Positions 26,527 through 34,504 of a DNA stretch of 64,000 bases are shown piece after piece. Both the position numbers and the translations under genes were made by a program. The stretch comes from Streptomyces litmocidini. Its GTDB lineage: Bacteria > Actinomycetota > Actinomycetes > Streptomycetales > Streptomycetaceae. Location of the stretch: positions 124,001 through 188,000 of the forward strand of contig NZ_BMTQ01000007.1 in assembly GCF_014649755.1 (NCBI RefSeq). The letters are read 5' to 3'. Position 1 is the first letter of the stretch, and each line of letters begins with the position of its first letter. The notes under the pieces were generated by a model. It saw nothing but the letters and a program-made list of their open reading frames with translations, had not been told where the DNA came from and did not search any database.

Positions 26527-27219
26527 TCACCGCGAGGGGGCCGCCGGAGCGGGACCGGCCGTCAGCCAGGTCAGGGCCCCCCTGAGGTGGGCCCGGAAGG
26601 CGGGGTCGCCGTAGGTTTCGGACGCGTGCCCCAGGGCGGTGAAGAAGACGCGGCCCCGGTCGATCTCCCGGCACCAGACCAGCGGGTGGTCGGCACCGTG
26701 GGTGCCGCCCCGGTAGGTGGTCTCGTCGGCCCGGGCCAGGACCCGTACGGGCTGCCCGGAGGTCCGGGGGTCCGAGGTGAAGTTGTACCACTCGTCCGTC
26801 CGCTCCCAGCGTTCCGGAAGCGGGGCGGTCGCCGGGTGTTCCCGGTCGTCGACGAGCACCGTGCCCGGCTGGATCTCCGGGTGCCCGTCGAAACGGGTGC
26901 CGAGCAGTTCGCCGTAGAAGGGCCAGTCGGGTTCGGCGTTGGCGGCGGCGTGGACGGCGAGGAGGGAGCCGCCGTTCCGGAGGTACGCCTCGAAGGCGGC
27001 ACGCCCCCCGGGCGTCAGGACGTTCCCCGTCGTGGAGAGGAGGACGACGACGGCGCACCCCTCCAGGCGCTCCGGCGTGAAGACCGCCGGGTCCTCGGTG
27101 ACCTCGGCCGTCCGGCCGAGGTCCGCCGCCAGCTCGACGAGAGCGGCGGCTCCGGCGGGGATCGAGTCGTGGCGGTACCCGGCCGTGCGGGTGTGGACGA
27201 GGACGTCGGCAGTGGTCAC
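26527..27219 (-). CDS. ThuA domain protein (trehalose utilisation-like)
   Basis: About 230 residues of the ThuA family, a class I glutamine-amidotransferase-like fold without proven enzymatic role; family members in rhizobia take part in trehalose/sucrose 3-keto-sugar catabolism. Recognisable pieces are TRTAGYRHDSIPAG near the N-terminus, HAAANAEPDWPFYGELLG (about 115) and GRVFFTALGHASETYGD with the LGHxxxxY motif. GTG 27219 follows GGAG by eight bases. A 16-bp LacI-type palindrome lies 54 bp upstream, suggesting sugar control. Confidence 0.85.
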   Translation of the reverse strand: MTTADVLVHTRTAGYRHDSIPAGAAALVELAADLGRTAEVTEDPAVFTPERLEGCAVVVLLSTTGNVLTPGGRAAFEAYLRNGGSLLAVHAAANAEPDWPFYGELLGTRFDGHPEIQPGTVLVDDREHPATAPLPERWERTDEWYNFTSDPRTSGQPVRVLARADETTYRGGTHGADHPLVWCREIDRGRVFFTALGHASETYGDPAFRAHLRGALTWLTAGPAPAAPSR

Positions 27220-27272
27220 GCGAAGGGCTCCAGGAAGGGCGGCGGGAGGAGGAACGGCTCCGAAAGCGAGGA

Positions 27273-27288
27273 GGGAAAGCGCTTTCCC
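27273..27288 (-). promoter_or_regulatory. LacI-type palindromic operator GGGAAAGCGCTTTCCC
   Basis: A perfect 16-bp palindrome with the central CG and GAAAGCGCTTTC core typical of LacI/GalR-family operators, 54-69 bp upstream of the ThuA-protein start. No LacI-family gene is in the window. Confidence 0.65.
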
Positions 27289-27374
27289 CCCCTCCGTGAC
27301 CGTAGCCACCCGAAACCGCGGGCCGCAACCCCTCCCGTTCCCGCCCACCGCCCCGATGACATCCCTTCACGATC

Positions 27375-28168
27375 ATGGCCGACGGCCCTCGCCCACGTCG
27401 CCGGCCGCTCCACCGGCGATCCGCTCGATCCGGACCCGCGGGTCACCCTCGACTTCCCTCCGCACTTCCCGCACCGGCTCGCGGACGAGGGGTCCACCGC
27501 TCCCAGTTCGTCACCGGCACCGGCACCGGCGGCCTCCCCGCCCGCCCCGGCGGGGACCACCGGCACGGGGAGAGCCGCATCTTCGGCGGCGCGTACGACG
27601 CCGCCCCGGCGGAGACGCGCCCGGTCCACGGCGCGCCCGACCTCCGCCACCGCCCCTTCGGCGCCGCGCCCCGCTTCGGCTCCGCCCATCTGCGGCTCAC
27701 GGCGGCCTCCGTGGAGCGCGCGAGCTTCTGCCACCCCGACAGCTTCCTGGAGCCCGGCGACTTCGGCGTCGCGCCCCGGATGCGGCTGATCGCCCTCGCC
27801 GGGGCCGACGAGAAGATCCGCTCGACGACCACATCGAGGCCCAGGTGCACGGGCCGGTCGTGATCGGGCGGGACGTGGAGGCGCTGGTTCTGGACCCGAG
27901 CCACCGGGGTACGGAGGTGGAGGAGGCGGCGCGGCGGCTGCCGTGCCGGGTGGAGTGGCACGGGGGTTTCCGCGTCTCCGTCGACGAACTGCGGCGGCAC
28001 CCCGGCTTCCGGGGGCCCGGGTACGTGGAACCGGCGGCCCGGATCGCCGTCGACGGCCTGCTGGACCCGCGGATCGTGCAGGAGGCGGCGGCGCCAGGGC
28101 GGTACGACCCGCAGGGCGTGAAGGAGGTCTGGCACCACCTGGCCCGTTTCGGCGCCCCGACGAGCTGA
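27375..28168 (+). pseudogene. DUF3626 family gene broken by frameshifts
   Basis: Three frames together give one DUF3626-like protein: ALAHVAGRSTGDPLDPDPRV and FPHRLADEG; then YRSQF-type GVHRSQFVTGTGTGGLPARPG, ESRIFGGAYDAAP, APRFGSAHLRLTAASVERASF; then DPLDDHIEAQVHGPV, DVEALVLDPSHRGT and the C-terminal WHHLARFGAP. The frame changes near 27385, in the G run at about 27489, and at about 27812 (GAGAAGATCCG where GAGAAGGATCCG is expected). Each is explained by one base. The rest is well conserved, so it is either a recent pseudogene or an intact gene with sequencing indels. Function of DUF3626 is unknown. Confidence 0.8.
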
Positions 28169-28284
28169 GCGGCGCCCCGCCCGGGACGGTGCGGCGACGC
28201 CCCGGGCCGGGCGCCGGTCCCGCGTCCGGCCCGGCCGTCGGCTGAGCCGTGCGCCACACCGGCTCCCGATGCATTGGCGTATCG

Positions 28285-28300
28285 GATACACCTCTGTATC
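28285..28300 (+). promoter_or_regulatory. TetR-type operator GATACA-N4-TGTATC
   Basis: A perfect 6-bp inverted repeat with a 4-bp spacer, overlapping an extra GTATCGGATAC string, in an AT-rich patch 62 bp upstream of the class II aldolase gene. The TetR gene at the other end of the aldolase gene is the obvious candidate regulator. The sequence likely overlaps the promoter. Confidence 0.6.
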
Positions 28301-28361
28301 TTTTGGCGCGCCGTGCACCACTCACGCGTCACCCACGCGCCCCGCTCACCGAGGAGCCGCC

Positions 28362-29168
28362 ATGAGCACCGTGCCGCCCGCGATCGCCGCCGCCGTCGGG
28401 CCCCTGCCCGAGGGGGCCGTCGTCCCGCTGCCGCCCACCTTCGACTCCGTCGAGGAGGAGCGCGCGTACCGCAAGGAACAGCTCGCCGCCGGGTTCCGGA
28501 TCTTCGGGAGGTTCGGCTTCTCCGAGGGCGTCGCCGGGCACATCACCGTCCGCGATCCGGGCGACCCGGATGCCTTCTGGGTCAACCCCTTCGGCATGAG
28601 CTTCACCCAGATCAAGGCCTCGGACCTGATCCTGGTCGACCACGAGGGGAACGTCCTCGAAGGGCGCCGGCCCGTGAACCGGGCCGCGTTCGTCATCCAC
28701 TCCCGGGTCCACGCCGCCCGCCCCGACGCGATCGCCGCCGCGCACTCGCACTCCCTGCACGGCAAGGCCTTCTCCAGCCTCGGCGTCCCGCTCGACCCGA
28801 TCACCCAGGACGCCTGCGCGTTCTTCGAGGACCACGGGATCTACGACGACTACCGGGGCGTCGTGAACGAGACCGAGGAGGGCGAACGGGTCGCCAAGGC
28901 CCTCGGCGACCACAAGGCGGTCATCCTCAAGAACCACGGGCTGCTCACCGTCGGCCACTCCGTCGCCGAGGCCGTGTGGTGGTTCGTCACCATGGAGCGC
29001 TCCTGCCAGGCGCAGCTCCTCGCGATGGCGGCGGGCACCCCGCAGCTCATCGACCGCGAGACGGCCCTCCTCACCCGGGGGCAGATCGGCGGGCACCTGG
29101 CCGGGTGGTTCCAGGCGCGCCCCCTGTGGGATCAGATCACCGCGTCCGACCCCGACCTCTTCGACTGA
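28362..29168 (+). CDS. Class II aldolase/adducin family protein
   Basis: A 268-residue zinc-dependent class II aldolase fold. The Zn-ligand histidines fall in AAAHSHSLHGKAF (about 126-132) and ILKNHGLLTVG (about 190); the substrate-binding GVAGHITVRDP and WVNPFGMSF are also present. Actinobacterial members are mostly of unknown substrate (fuculose-phosphate aldolase-like or decarboxylase-like). GAGGAG lies five bases before the ATG. Its 3' end overlaps the convergent TetR gene by 37 bp. Confidence 0.88.
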   Translation: MSTVPPAIAAAVGPLPEGAVVPLPPTFDSVEEERAYRKEQLAAGFRIFGRFGFSEGVAGHITVRDPGDPDAFWVNPFGMSFTQIKASDLILVDHEGNVLEGRRPVNRAAFVIHSRVHAARPDAIAAAHSHSLHGKAFSSLGVPLDPITQDACAFFEDHGIYDDYRGVVNETEEGERVAKALGDHKAVILKNHGLLTVGHSVAEAVWWFVTMERSCQAQLLAMAAGTPQLIDRETALLTRGQIGGHLAGWFQARPLWDQITASDPDLFD

Positions 29169-29800
29169 CTCCCGGGCCGGTCGGAGGGGCCGGGGACCTC
29201 ACGCGTCGTCGCCTCCAGGAGGGGGACGAGGAACTGCCGCTCCAGGGTGCCGGGCAGCAGCTCGGCCGGCTCCACGTAGCTCTGCGCGAGACCGCCCTCG
29301 CGCAGGGCGATGAGGAGCCGGGCGAACCGGTCGGCGCTCACGGTCAGTTCGCGTCCGGCGCGGCGCAGCACGAGGGTGAGGCCGCGGGCGATCTCGGCCC
29401 GCAGCCGCTCGTCGTGGCGCGCGAGCACCCAGGCGGCCTGCGGGTCGCGGATGGCGTGCAGGGTGAACTCGGTGGTGACGAGGTACCACTCCCGCTCGTC
29501 CGGTTCGACGCGGGCGGCGAGCTCCGCGAGCCGGGGCAGGGTGTACTCCTCGGGCGCCAGCGCGTCGATGGACTCGGCGAGGCGCCGTACGGTCCGCTCG
29601 CTGTGCTCGTCGAAGAGGGCGAGGAAGAGCTCTTCCTTGCTCGCGAAGTTCGAGTAGTACGCGCCCCGCGTGTAACCGGCGCGCTCGCAGATCTGCTCGA
29701 TCGTCGTCGCGTGGAAGCCGTGCTCGGCGAAGGTCTCCAGTGCTGCCTTCAGGAGCGCCGCGCGGGTGCGGGGCCGCCTCCTGGTGACGCCTTTCGGCAC
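29132..29800 (-). CDS. TetR/AcrR-family transcriptional regulator
   Basis: 222 residues. The HTH is near 10-55 (AALLKAALETFAEHGFHATTIEQICERAGYTRGAYYSNFASKEEL spans the three helices), and the remainder is an all-helical ligand domain. GTG 29800 follows GGAGG by eight bases. Converges on and overlaps the aldolase gene, so transcription of each gene is antisense to the other's end. It probably controls the palindrome upstream of the aldolase. Confidence 0.92.
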   Translation of the reverse strand: MPKGVTRRRPRTRAALLKAALETFAEHGFHATTIEQICERAGYTRGAYYSNFASKEELFLALFDEHSERTVRRLAESIDALAPEEYTLPRLAELAARVEPDEREWYLVTTEFTLHAIRDPQAAWVLARHDERLRAEIARGLTLVLRRAGRELTVSADRFARLLIALREGGLAQSYVEPAELLPGTLERQFLVPLLEATTREVPGPSDRPGSQSKRSGSDAVI

Positions 29801-29899
29801 GGGTGCGTCCTCCTCGTCAGACAGGCCCTGAGGCCGCTCGCGCGGCGGACGCCCACCTTACCGGCGTCTCCTTCCCGGGCGGCGATCAGCGTCGGCGGA

Positions 29900-29911
29900 T
29901 AAAATTCACGC
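29900..29911 (+). promoter_or_regulatory. -10 element and leaderless start for the FHA-ABC gene
   Basis: TAAAAT at 29900-29905 is a good housekeeping -10 box whose expected initiation point, about seven bases on, falls on the A of the ATG at 29912. No Shine-Dalgarno sequence precedes the ATG. Both signs indicate a leaderless mRNA; no clear -35 box is visible. Confidence 0.5.
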
Positions 29912-32542
29912 ATGGCAGAGCGGCCCTTCGTGCCCGCGGCACCTGATCTGATCCTCGAGATGGACGGGGACGCGACGCTCATGAACCCGAGTCGCGTCTA
30001 TCGCATCGGGCGCGACCCCACCAGCGACATCGTGCTCGCGGACGCCCGGGCGTCCTGGCACCACGCGGTGCTCAGCGCCGTGGACGGCCACTGGACCCTG
30101 GCGGACGAGGGCAGTACGAACGGCACGTTCGCGGACGGCCTGCGGGTCGCCCGGGAACGGCCGGTCGGTCCCGGGACGGTCGTGCGGTTCGGGCATCCGG
30201 CCGACGGACCGCGCGCGGTCCTCTCGACCGGCGCCCCGGCCCGGCCGGCGGGGCCTCGCGCCGCACCGGCGCCCCCTCCCCCGCCGGAGCCCGTACGGGA
30301 GACCCCGCCGGAGCCCGCATGGGAGGCCCAGCCGGAGCCCGCATGGGAGGCCCCGCCGGAGCCCGCACCGGAAGACGTGCGGCCGGCCGGGTCACCGCCC
30401 CGGCCGGAGGGCGTGCGGGAAGCCGCGCCGCCGCCGGAGGCTCCGCCGGAGCACCGGCCCGAGGCCCCGTCCGACCCCGCTCCCGCCCCCGACCCCGTAC
30501 CGGGGTCCGAGGTCCTCCGGCCGCCCTCCGTCTCGCGTCCCGCCATGACCGGCACCTTCCGGCAGCCGACGTCCGTGCGGCCGCTGCCGGCCCGCACCGT
30601 CCGGATCGGGCGCGCCCCCGACAACGACGTGGTCGTCGCCGACCTGGTCGTGTCCCGGCGGCACGCCGAACTCCGTGCCCACCCCGACGGCACCTACTGG
30701 ATCCACGACCTCGGCAGTCACAACGGCACCTTCCTGAACGGCGCCCCCGTCGTGGACGCCCGCGTGACGACGGAGGACATCGTCGGCATCGGCCGGTCCG
30801 CGTTCTGCCTGATCGGCGGACAGCTCGTCGAGTTCACCGACACCGGCGAGGTCTCGCTCGACGTCCGGTCGCTCGCGGTGACCGTCGACCACGGACGCCG
30901 CACGCTCCTCGACGAGGTGTCGTTCCCGGTGGGCGAGAAGTGCCTGCTCGCGGTCGTCGGCCCGTCCGGGGCCGGGAAGTCGACGCTCCTGAACGCGCTC
31001 ACCGGTCAGCGCCCGGCCGACCGGGGCACGGTGCTCTACGACGGCCGTGACCTCTACCGGGACTACGCCGAACTGCGCCAGCGCATCGGGCTCGTCCCGC
31101 AGGACGACATCCTGCACCTCCAGCTCACCGTCCGGCGGGCCCTCGGGTACGCCGCCGAACTGCGCTTCCCCGAGGACACGGTGGCGGCCGAACGGCAGGC
31201 CCGGGTCGACGAGGTGATCCGGGAACTCGGGCTCGTGGAGCGCGCCGACCAGCCGATCCACAGCCTCTCCGGCGGCCAGCGCAAGCGGGTGAGCGTCGCC
31301 CTCGAACTGCTCACCAAGCCCTCCCTGCTCTTCCTGGACGAGCCGACCTCCGGGCTCGATCCGGGCATGGACCGCTCCGTGATGCACATGCTGCGCGGGC
31401 TCGCGGACGACGGGCGCACGGTCGTCGTGGTCACGCACAGCGTGCTCAGCCTCGACGGGTGCGACCGGCTGCTCGTGCTCGCGCCGGGCGGCCGGATCGC
31501 CTACTACGGGCCGCCCGGGGACGCGCTCGGCTTCTTCGGCTTCGAGCAGTGGCCGGAGGCCTTCGAGGCCTTCGAGAACGACCGGGACCGCGACTGGGCA
31601 GGACAGTACCGGGCCTCCCGCTTCCATCGCCGGTACATCGCGGACACGACGGCCGGTCCCGACGTCCCCGTGCCCGGCGCCTCCGCGGGCGGGGCCGGGG
31701 CCGGGGAACCCGCCCCTCCGCCGAAGGCGCAGAGCTGGGGCTCCCAGCTGCGGACGCTCGTGCGCCGGTACGCGGCGGCGCTCTCCGCCGACCGGACCTT
31801 CCTCGCCATCATGATCGCGCTGCCGTTCGTGATGGGCGCCATGGCCCGGGCGCTGTCCGAGGGCAGCCTCAACCCCGAGTCGACGCTGAACGTGCTGCTC
31901 ATCCTCTGCGTGGGCGGCGTCCTCACGGGCGCCGCGAACGCCGTGCGGGAGCTGGTCAAGGAGCGCTCGATCTACCGGCGCGAGAGAGCCGTCGGCCTCT
32001 CCCGTTCCGCCTATCTCGCCTCGAAGGTGGTGGTCCTCGGGCTGATCACGGTCGTGCAGGCGGTGGTCCTGACGCTGGTGGCGCTGATCGGCGTACCGCT
32101 GAACGTGCCCGGCGGCAAGGGCGTCCTGATGCCGCCCCTGGTGGAGATCACCCTCGCCGTCGCGCTGCTCTCCTTCACGGCGATGATGCTCGGCCTGCTG
32201 GTCTCGGCGCTGGTCCGCAAGGAGGAGGTGACGATGCCGCTGCTCGTCCTCCTCGCGATCGTGCAGGTGGTGTTCTGCGGGGCGCTCCTGAAGGTGCGCG
32301 GCACGCCCGTCCTGGAGCAGCTGGCCTGGCTCGTGCCCTCGCGGTGGGCGTTCGCGGCGATGGGCGCGACGATCGACATCGGGAAGATCGCACCGAGCGA
32401 GAAGACCGCCGATCCGCTGATGCGGCACACGGCGGAGGCCTGGCTGTTCGACATGGGCGTCCTGGTGGTGCTCTGTCTCGTCCTCGGCCTGCTCGTGGCG
32501 CGGCTGCTGCGCCGCCACGAGCCGGTCGTGATGCGGAGGTAG
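29912..32542 (+). CDS. Dual FHA-domain ABC transporter (Rv1747-like), fused ATPase and permease
   Basis: 876 residues. Two phosphothreonine-binding FHA domains: FHA1 about 15-100 (YRIGRDPTSDIVLAD, STNGTF; its SxxH is S-W-H-H) and FHA2 about 215-310 (VRIGRAPDNDVVVAD, VSRRHAEL, SHNGTFLNG). A Pro/Glu-rich repeat linker (PEPAWEAPPEPA) and Thr-containing TGTFRQPTSVRP separate them. The ATPase follows with Walker A GPSGAGKST (about 350), signature LSGGQRKR (about 451) and Walker B LLFLDEPTSGLD (about 472), then a six-helix ABCG/ABC-2 type permease (about 620-870). M. tuberculosis Rv1747 has the same order and is controlled by the adjacent kinase PknF. The next two genes here fit that model. Exported substrate unknown. 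Confidence 0.93.
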   Translation: MAERPFVPAAPDLILEMDGDATLMNPSRVYRIGRDPTSDIVLADARASWHHAVLSAVDGHWTLADEGSTNGTFADGLRVARERPVGPGTVVRFGHPADGPRAVLSTGAPARPAGPRAAPAPPPPPEPVRETPPEPAWEAQPEPAWEAPPEPAPEDVRPAGSPPRPEGVREAAPPPEAPPEHRPEAPSDPAPAPDPVPGSEVLRPPSVSRPAMTGTFRQPTSVRPLPARTVRIGRAPDNDVVVADLVVSRRHAELRAHPDGTYWIHDLGSHNGTFLNGAPVVDARVTTEDIVGIGRSAFCLIGGQLVEFTDTGEVSLDVRSLAVTVDHGRRTLLDEVSFPVGEKCLLAVVGPSGAGKSTLLNALTGQRPADRGTVLYDGRDLYRDYAELRQRIGLVPQDDILHLQLTVRRALGYAAELRFPEDTVAAERQARVDEVIRELGLVERADQPIHSLSGGQRKRVSVALELLTKPSLLFLDEPTSGLDPGMDRSVMHMLRGLADDGRTVVVVTHSVLSLDGCDRLLVLAPGGRIAYYGPPGDALGFFGFEQWPEAFEAFENDRDRDWAGQYRASRFHRRYIADTTAGPDVPVPGASAGGAGAGEPAPPPKAQSWGSQLRTLVRRYAAALSADRTFLAIMIALPFVMGAMARALSEGSLNPESTLNVLLILCVGGVLTGAANAVRELVKERSIYRRERAVGLSRSAYLASKVVVLGLITVVQAVVLTLVALIGVPLNVPGGKGVLMPPLVEITLAVALLSFTAMMLGLLVSALVRKEEVTMPLLVLLAIVQVVFCGALLKVRGTPVLEQLAWLVPSRWAFAAMGATIDIGKIAPSEKTADPLMRHTAEAWLFDMGVLVVLCLVLGLLVARLLRRHEPVVMRR

Positions 32543-32587
32543 GCCCGTGAGCCCTCCCGCGACGGGTCCCACGGTGGAGGTGCGGCC

Positions 32588-33283
32588 GTGAGCGTCCCCG
32601 GCTCCGAGTACGACGTGCCGGACTTCCGGCCCACCCATGTGGTGCCGCGTTCCGGGCTCTCCGCCTGGGAGGCGCCCGACCCGACGCTGCCCACGACGCC
32701 CCTCGACGCCTTCCTGCCGGTACGGCTCGTGGAACGGGCCGGCGACTGGGGGCGGGTGCTGTGCTCCAACGGCTGGACCGCGTGGGTCGACGCGCGCCTC
32801 CTCGTGAGCGTGCCCGACGATCCGCCGGCGGCGGGCGGGCCCCTCACCAGGACCGCCGATCCCCGGCCGCTCATCGCGCGCGCCGAGGACGCGCTCGGTC
32901 GTTACCGGCGGGCGGCGGAGGAGCTGGGCGGGGGCCGGCTCGACGGCGAGGGCTTCCGGCTGCGGACCCGGGGCCTGCGGGTCGGCATGGTCGTCGACGG
33001 CGAGTCGGTGTGGCTGTACGACGCGGAGCACGAGCGCTGGGTGTACTGCGACGGCGTCGGACTCGGTACGTACGCGGCCTCGGCGGCGCCGTCGGCCGCC
33101 CCGGCCGGGGAGCCCGAGGACGAACGGAAGGACACCGCGCCCCCGGCGCACGAGCCGACCCAGGTGGTGCTGCGCGGCGATCCCGCCGTCGCCGCCGGGC
33201 CGCCGCCGACCCAGGTGGTGGAACGGCCCCCGCCGCCGACCCAGGTGGTGGAACGGGCCCCGGGACCGGACGGTGAGGGCTGA
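32588..33283 (+). CDS. SH3-like protein with TQVV repeats, between FHA transporter and kinase
   Basis: 231 residues, GTG start seven bases after GGAGG. Residues about 38-75 (LPVRLVERAGDWGRVLCSNGWTAWVDARLLV, described here in parts) resemble a bacterial SH3 domain. Residues 90-160 are an uncharacterised alpha/beta region (GLRVGMVVDGESVWLYDAEHERW). The C-terminus has three copies of P-T-Q-V-V: EPTQVVLRG, then two exact 10-residue tandem copies PPPTQVVER. pThr with an aliphatic residue at +3 is a classic FHA ligand, so these may be kinase sites read by the FHA transporter. No signal or TM helix. It overlaps the kinase start by one base. Confidence 0.8.
   Translation: MSVPGSEYDVPDFRPTHVVPRSGLSAWEAPDPTLPTTPLDAFLPVRLVERAGDWGRVLCSNGWTAWVDARLLVSVPDDPPAAGGPLTRTADPRPLIARAEDALGRYRRAAEELGGGRLDGEGFRLRTRGLRVGMVVDGESVWLYDAEHERWVYCDGVGLGTYAASAAPSAAPAGEPEDERKDTAPPAHEPTQVVLRGDPAVAAGPPPTQVVERPPPPTQVVERAPGPDGEG
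33201..33260 (+). repeat. Two 30-bp tandem repeats encoding PPPTQVVER(P/A)
   Basis: Two adjacent 30-bp copies with a single difference (GGCCCC / GGGCCC), with a partial third copy at 33155-33169. The duplication is in frame and conserves the TQVV motif. Confidence 0.9.
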
Positions 33284-34290
33284 TGCCCGGCGGGGCGCAC
33301 GGGGACCCGGAGATCCCGGCGGGCCGGCCCTCGGGGATCGTCGGCAAGGAGATCGCGGGCTACCGGGTGGAGGGCGAGATCGGGCGCGGCGGCATGGCGG
33401 TCGTGTACCGGGCGCGGGACCTGCGCCTCGACCGGACGGTGGCGCTGAAGCTGCTCGCCCCGGAACTGGCCCGCAACGACACCTTCCGCAGACGCTTCGC
33501 CCACGAGTCGCGGGTCGCCGCCTCGATCGACCACCCGCACATCGTGCCGGTCTTCGAGGCGGGCGAGACGGAGGGCGTGCTGTACATCGCCATGCGGTAC
33601 GTGGCGGGGCAGGACCTGGTGGCCCTGCTCGACCGCGAGGGGCCGCTGCCGCCGGTGAAGGCGGGCCGGATCGCGGTGCAGGTGGCCTCGGCCCTGGACG
33701 CGGCGCACGCGCACGACCTGGTGCACAGGGACGTGAAGCCCGGCAACATCCTGGTCGCCGAGGGCACCGACGGCGACCACCCGGAGCACGTGTACCTGAC
33801 CGACTTCGGACTGACCAAGAAGTCGCTGTCCCTCACGGGCTTCACGACGGTGGGCGAGTTCGTCGGGACCCTCGACTACGTGGCGCCCGAGCAGATCTCC
33901 GGCAAGCCGGTGGACGGCCGGTGCGACGTCTACAGCCTGGCGTGCGTGGTCTTCGAGACCCTCGTGGGGGCGCCGCCGTTCCGCCGCGACACCGACTGGG
34001 CGGTGCTGTGGGCGCAGCAGTACGATCCGCCGCCGCCGCTCTCCGAGGTGCGGGCGGGGCTGCCGGAGGCGGCGGACGCGGTCTTCGCCAAGGCGCTGGC
34101 GAAGACCCCCGAGGAGCGGTACGGGACGTGTCTGGAGTTCGTCGCCGCGCTGCGCGCCGTCCTGACCGACGCGCCCGCCGCCGACGGCCCGGTGGCGCCC
34201 CGGGGCCCCCGTCCCCTCGGCGCGCCCCCCGCCCCGCCCGCATGGGCGCGCCCGGTCTTCCGCGAACTGGACCCGGGCGGAGCGCGCTGA
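33283..34290 (+). CDS. Serine/threonine protein kinase (PknF-like context)
   Basis: 335 residues. Kinase domain at about 25-290: glycine loop IGRGGMAVV, ATP Lys in VALKLL, catalytic HRDVKPGN (about 148), DFG (about 171), an activation loop with several Thr/Ser (KKSLSLTGFTTVGEFVGT) suited to autophosphorylation, and APEQ. A short proline-rich tail ends the protein; there is no TM helix or sensor domain, unlike PknF, which is membrane-bound. The TGATG overlap with the preceding gene means translational coupling, so kinase, TQVV protein and FHA transporter are probably made together. Confidence 0.93.
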   Translation: MPGGAHGDPEIPAGRPSGIVGKEIAGYRVEGEIGRGGMAVVYRARDLRLDRTVALKLLAPELARNDTFRRRFAHESRVAASIDHPHIVPVFEAGETEGVLYIAMRYVAGQDLVALLDREGPLPPVKAGRIAVQVASALDAAHAHDLVHRDVKPGNILVAEGTDGDHPEHVYLTDFGLTKKSLSLTGFTTVGEFVGTLDYVAPEQISGKPVDGRCDVYSLACVVFETLVGAPPFRRDTDWAVLWAQQYDPPPPLSEVRAGLPEAADAVFAKALAKTPEERYGTCLEFVAALRAVLTDAPAADGPVAPRGPRPLGAPPAPPAWARPVFRELDPGGAR

Positions 34291-34504
34291 CGGGACCGGC
34301 CGCGGCGGAGGACGTTCCCGAGCCCTGCCGGGAGTGACGGGAGGGTCGGCGCCGTGTGCCGGGGTGATCGCGGGCCGGTCGCCGCCGCGCTCGCGACGGC
34401 ACGGCTCAGCACCGCCGAGCGCCTGCCGGGGCGCCCCGGTCCTGCGTCCTGCCCGGGCGCCCGGAGCCCGTGCCCCGGCGAGGTGTCCTGGCCCGGCGCC
34501 CTGG

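Noticed and set aside
30392..33151. A 919-residue minus-strand frame opposite the FHA-ABC gene
   Set aside because: Antisense of a well-supported gene; amino-acid make-up (Gly/Arg/His-rich) not protein-like.
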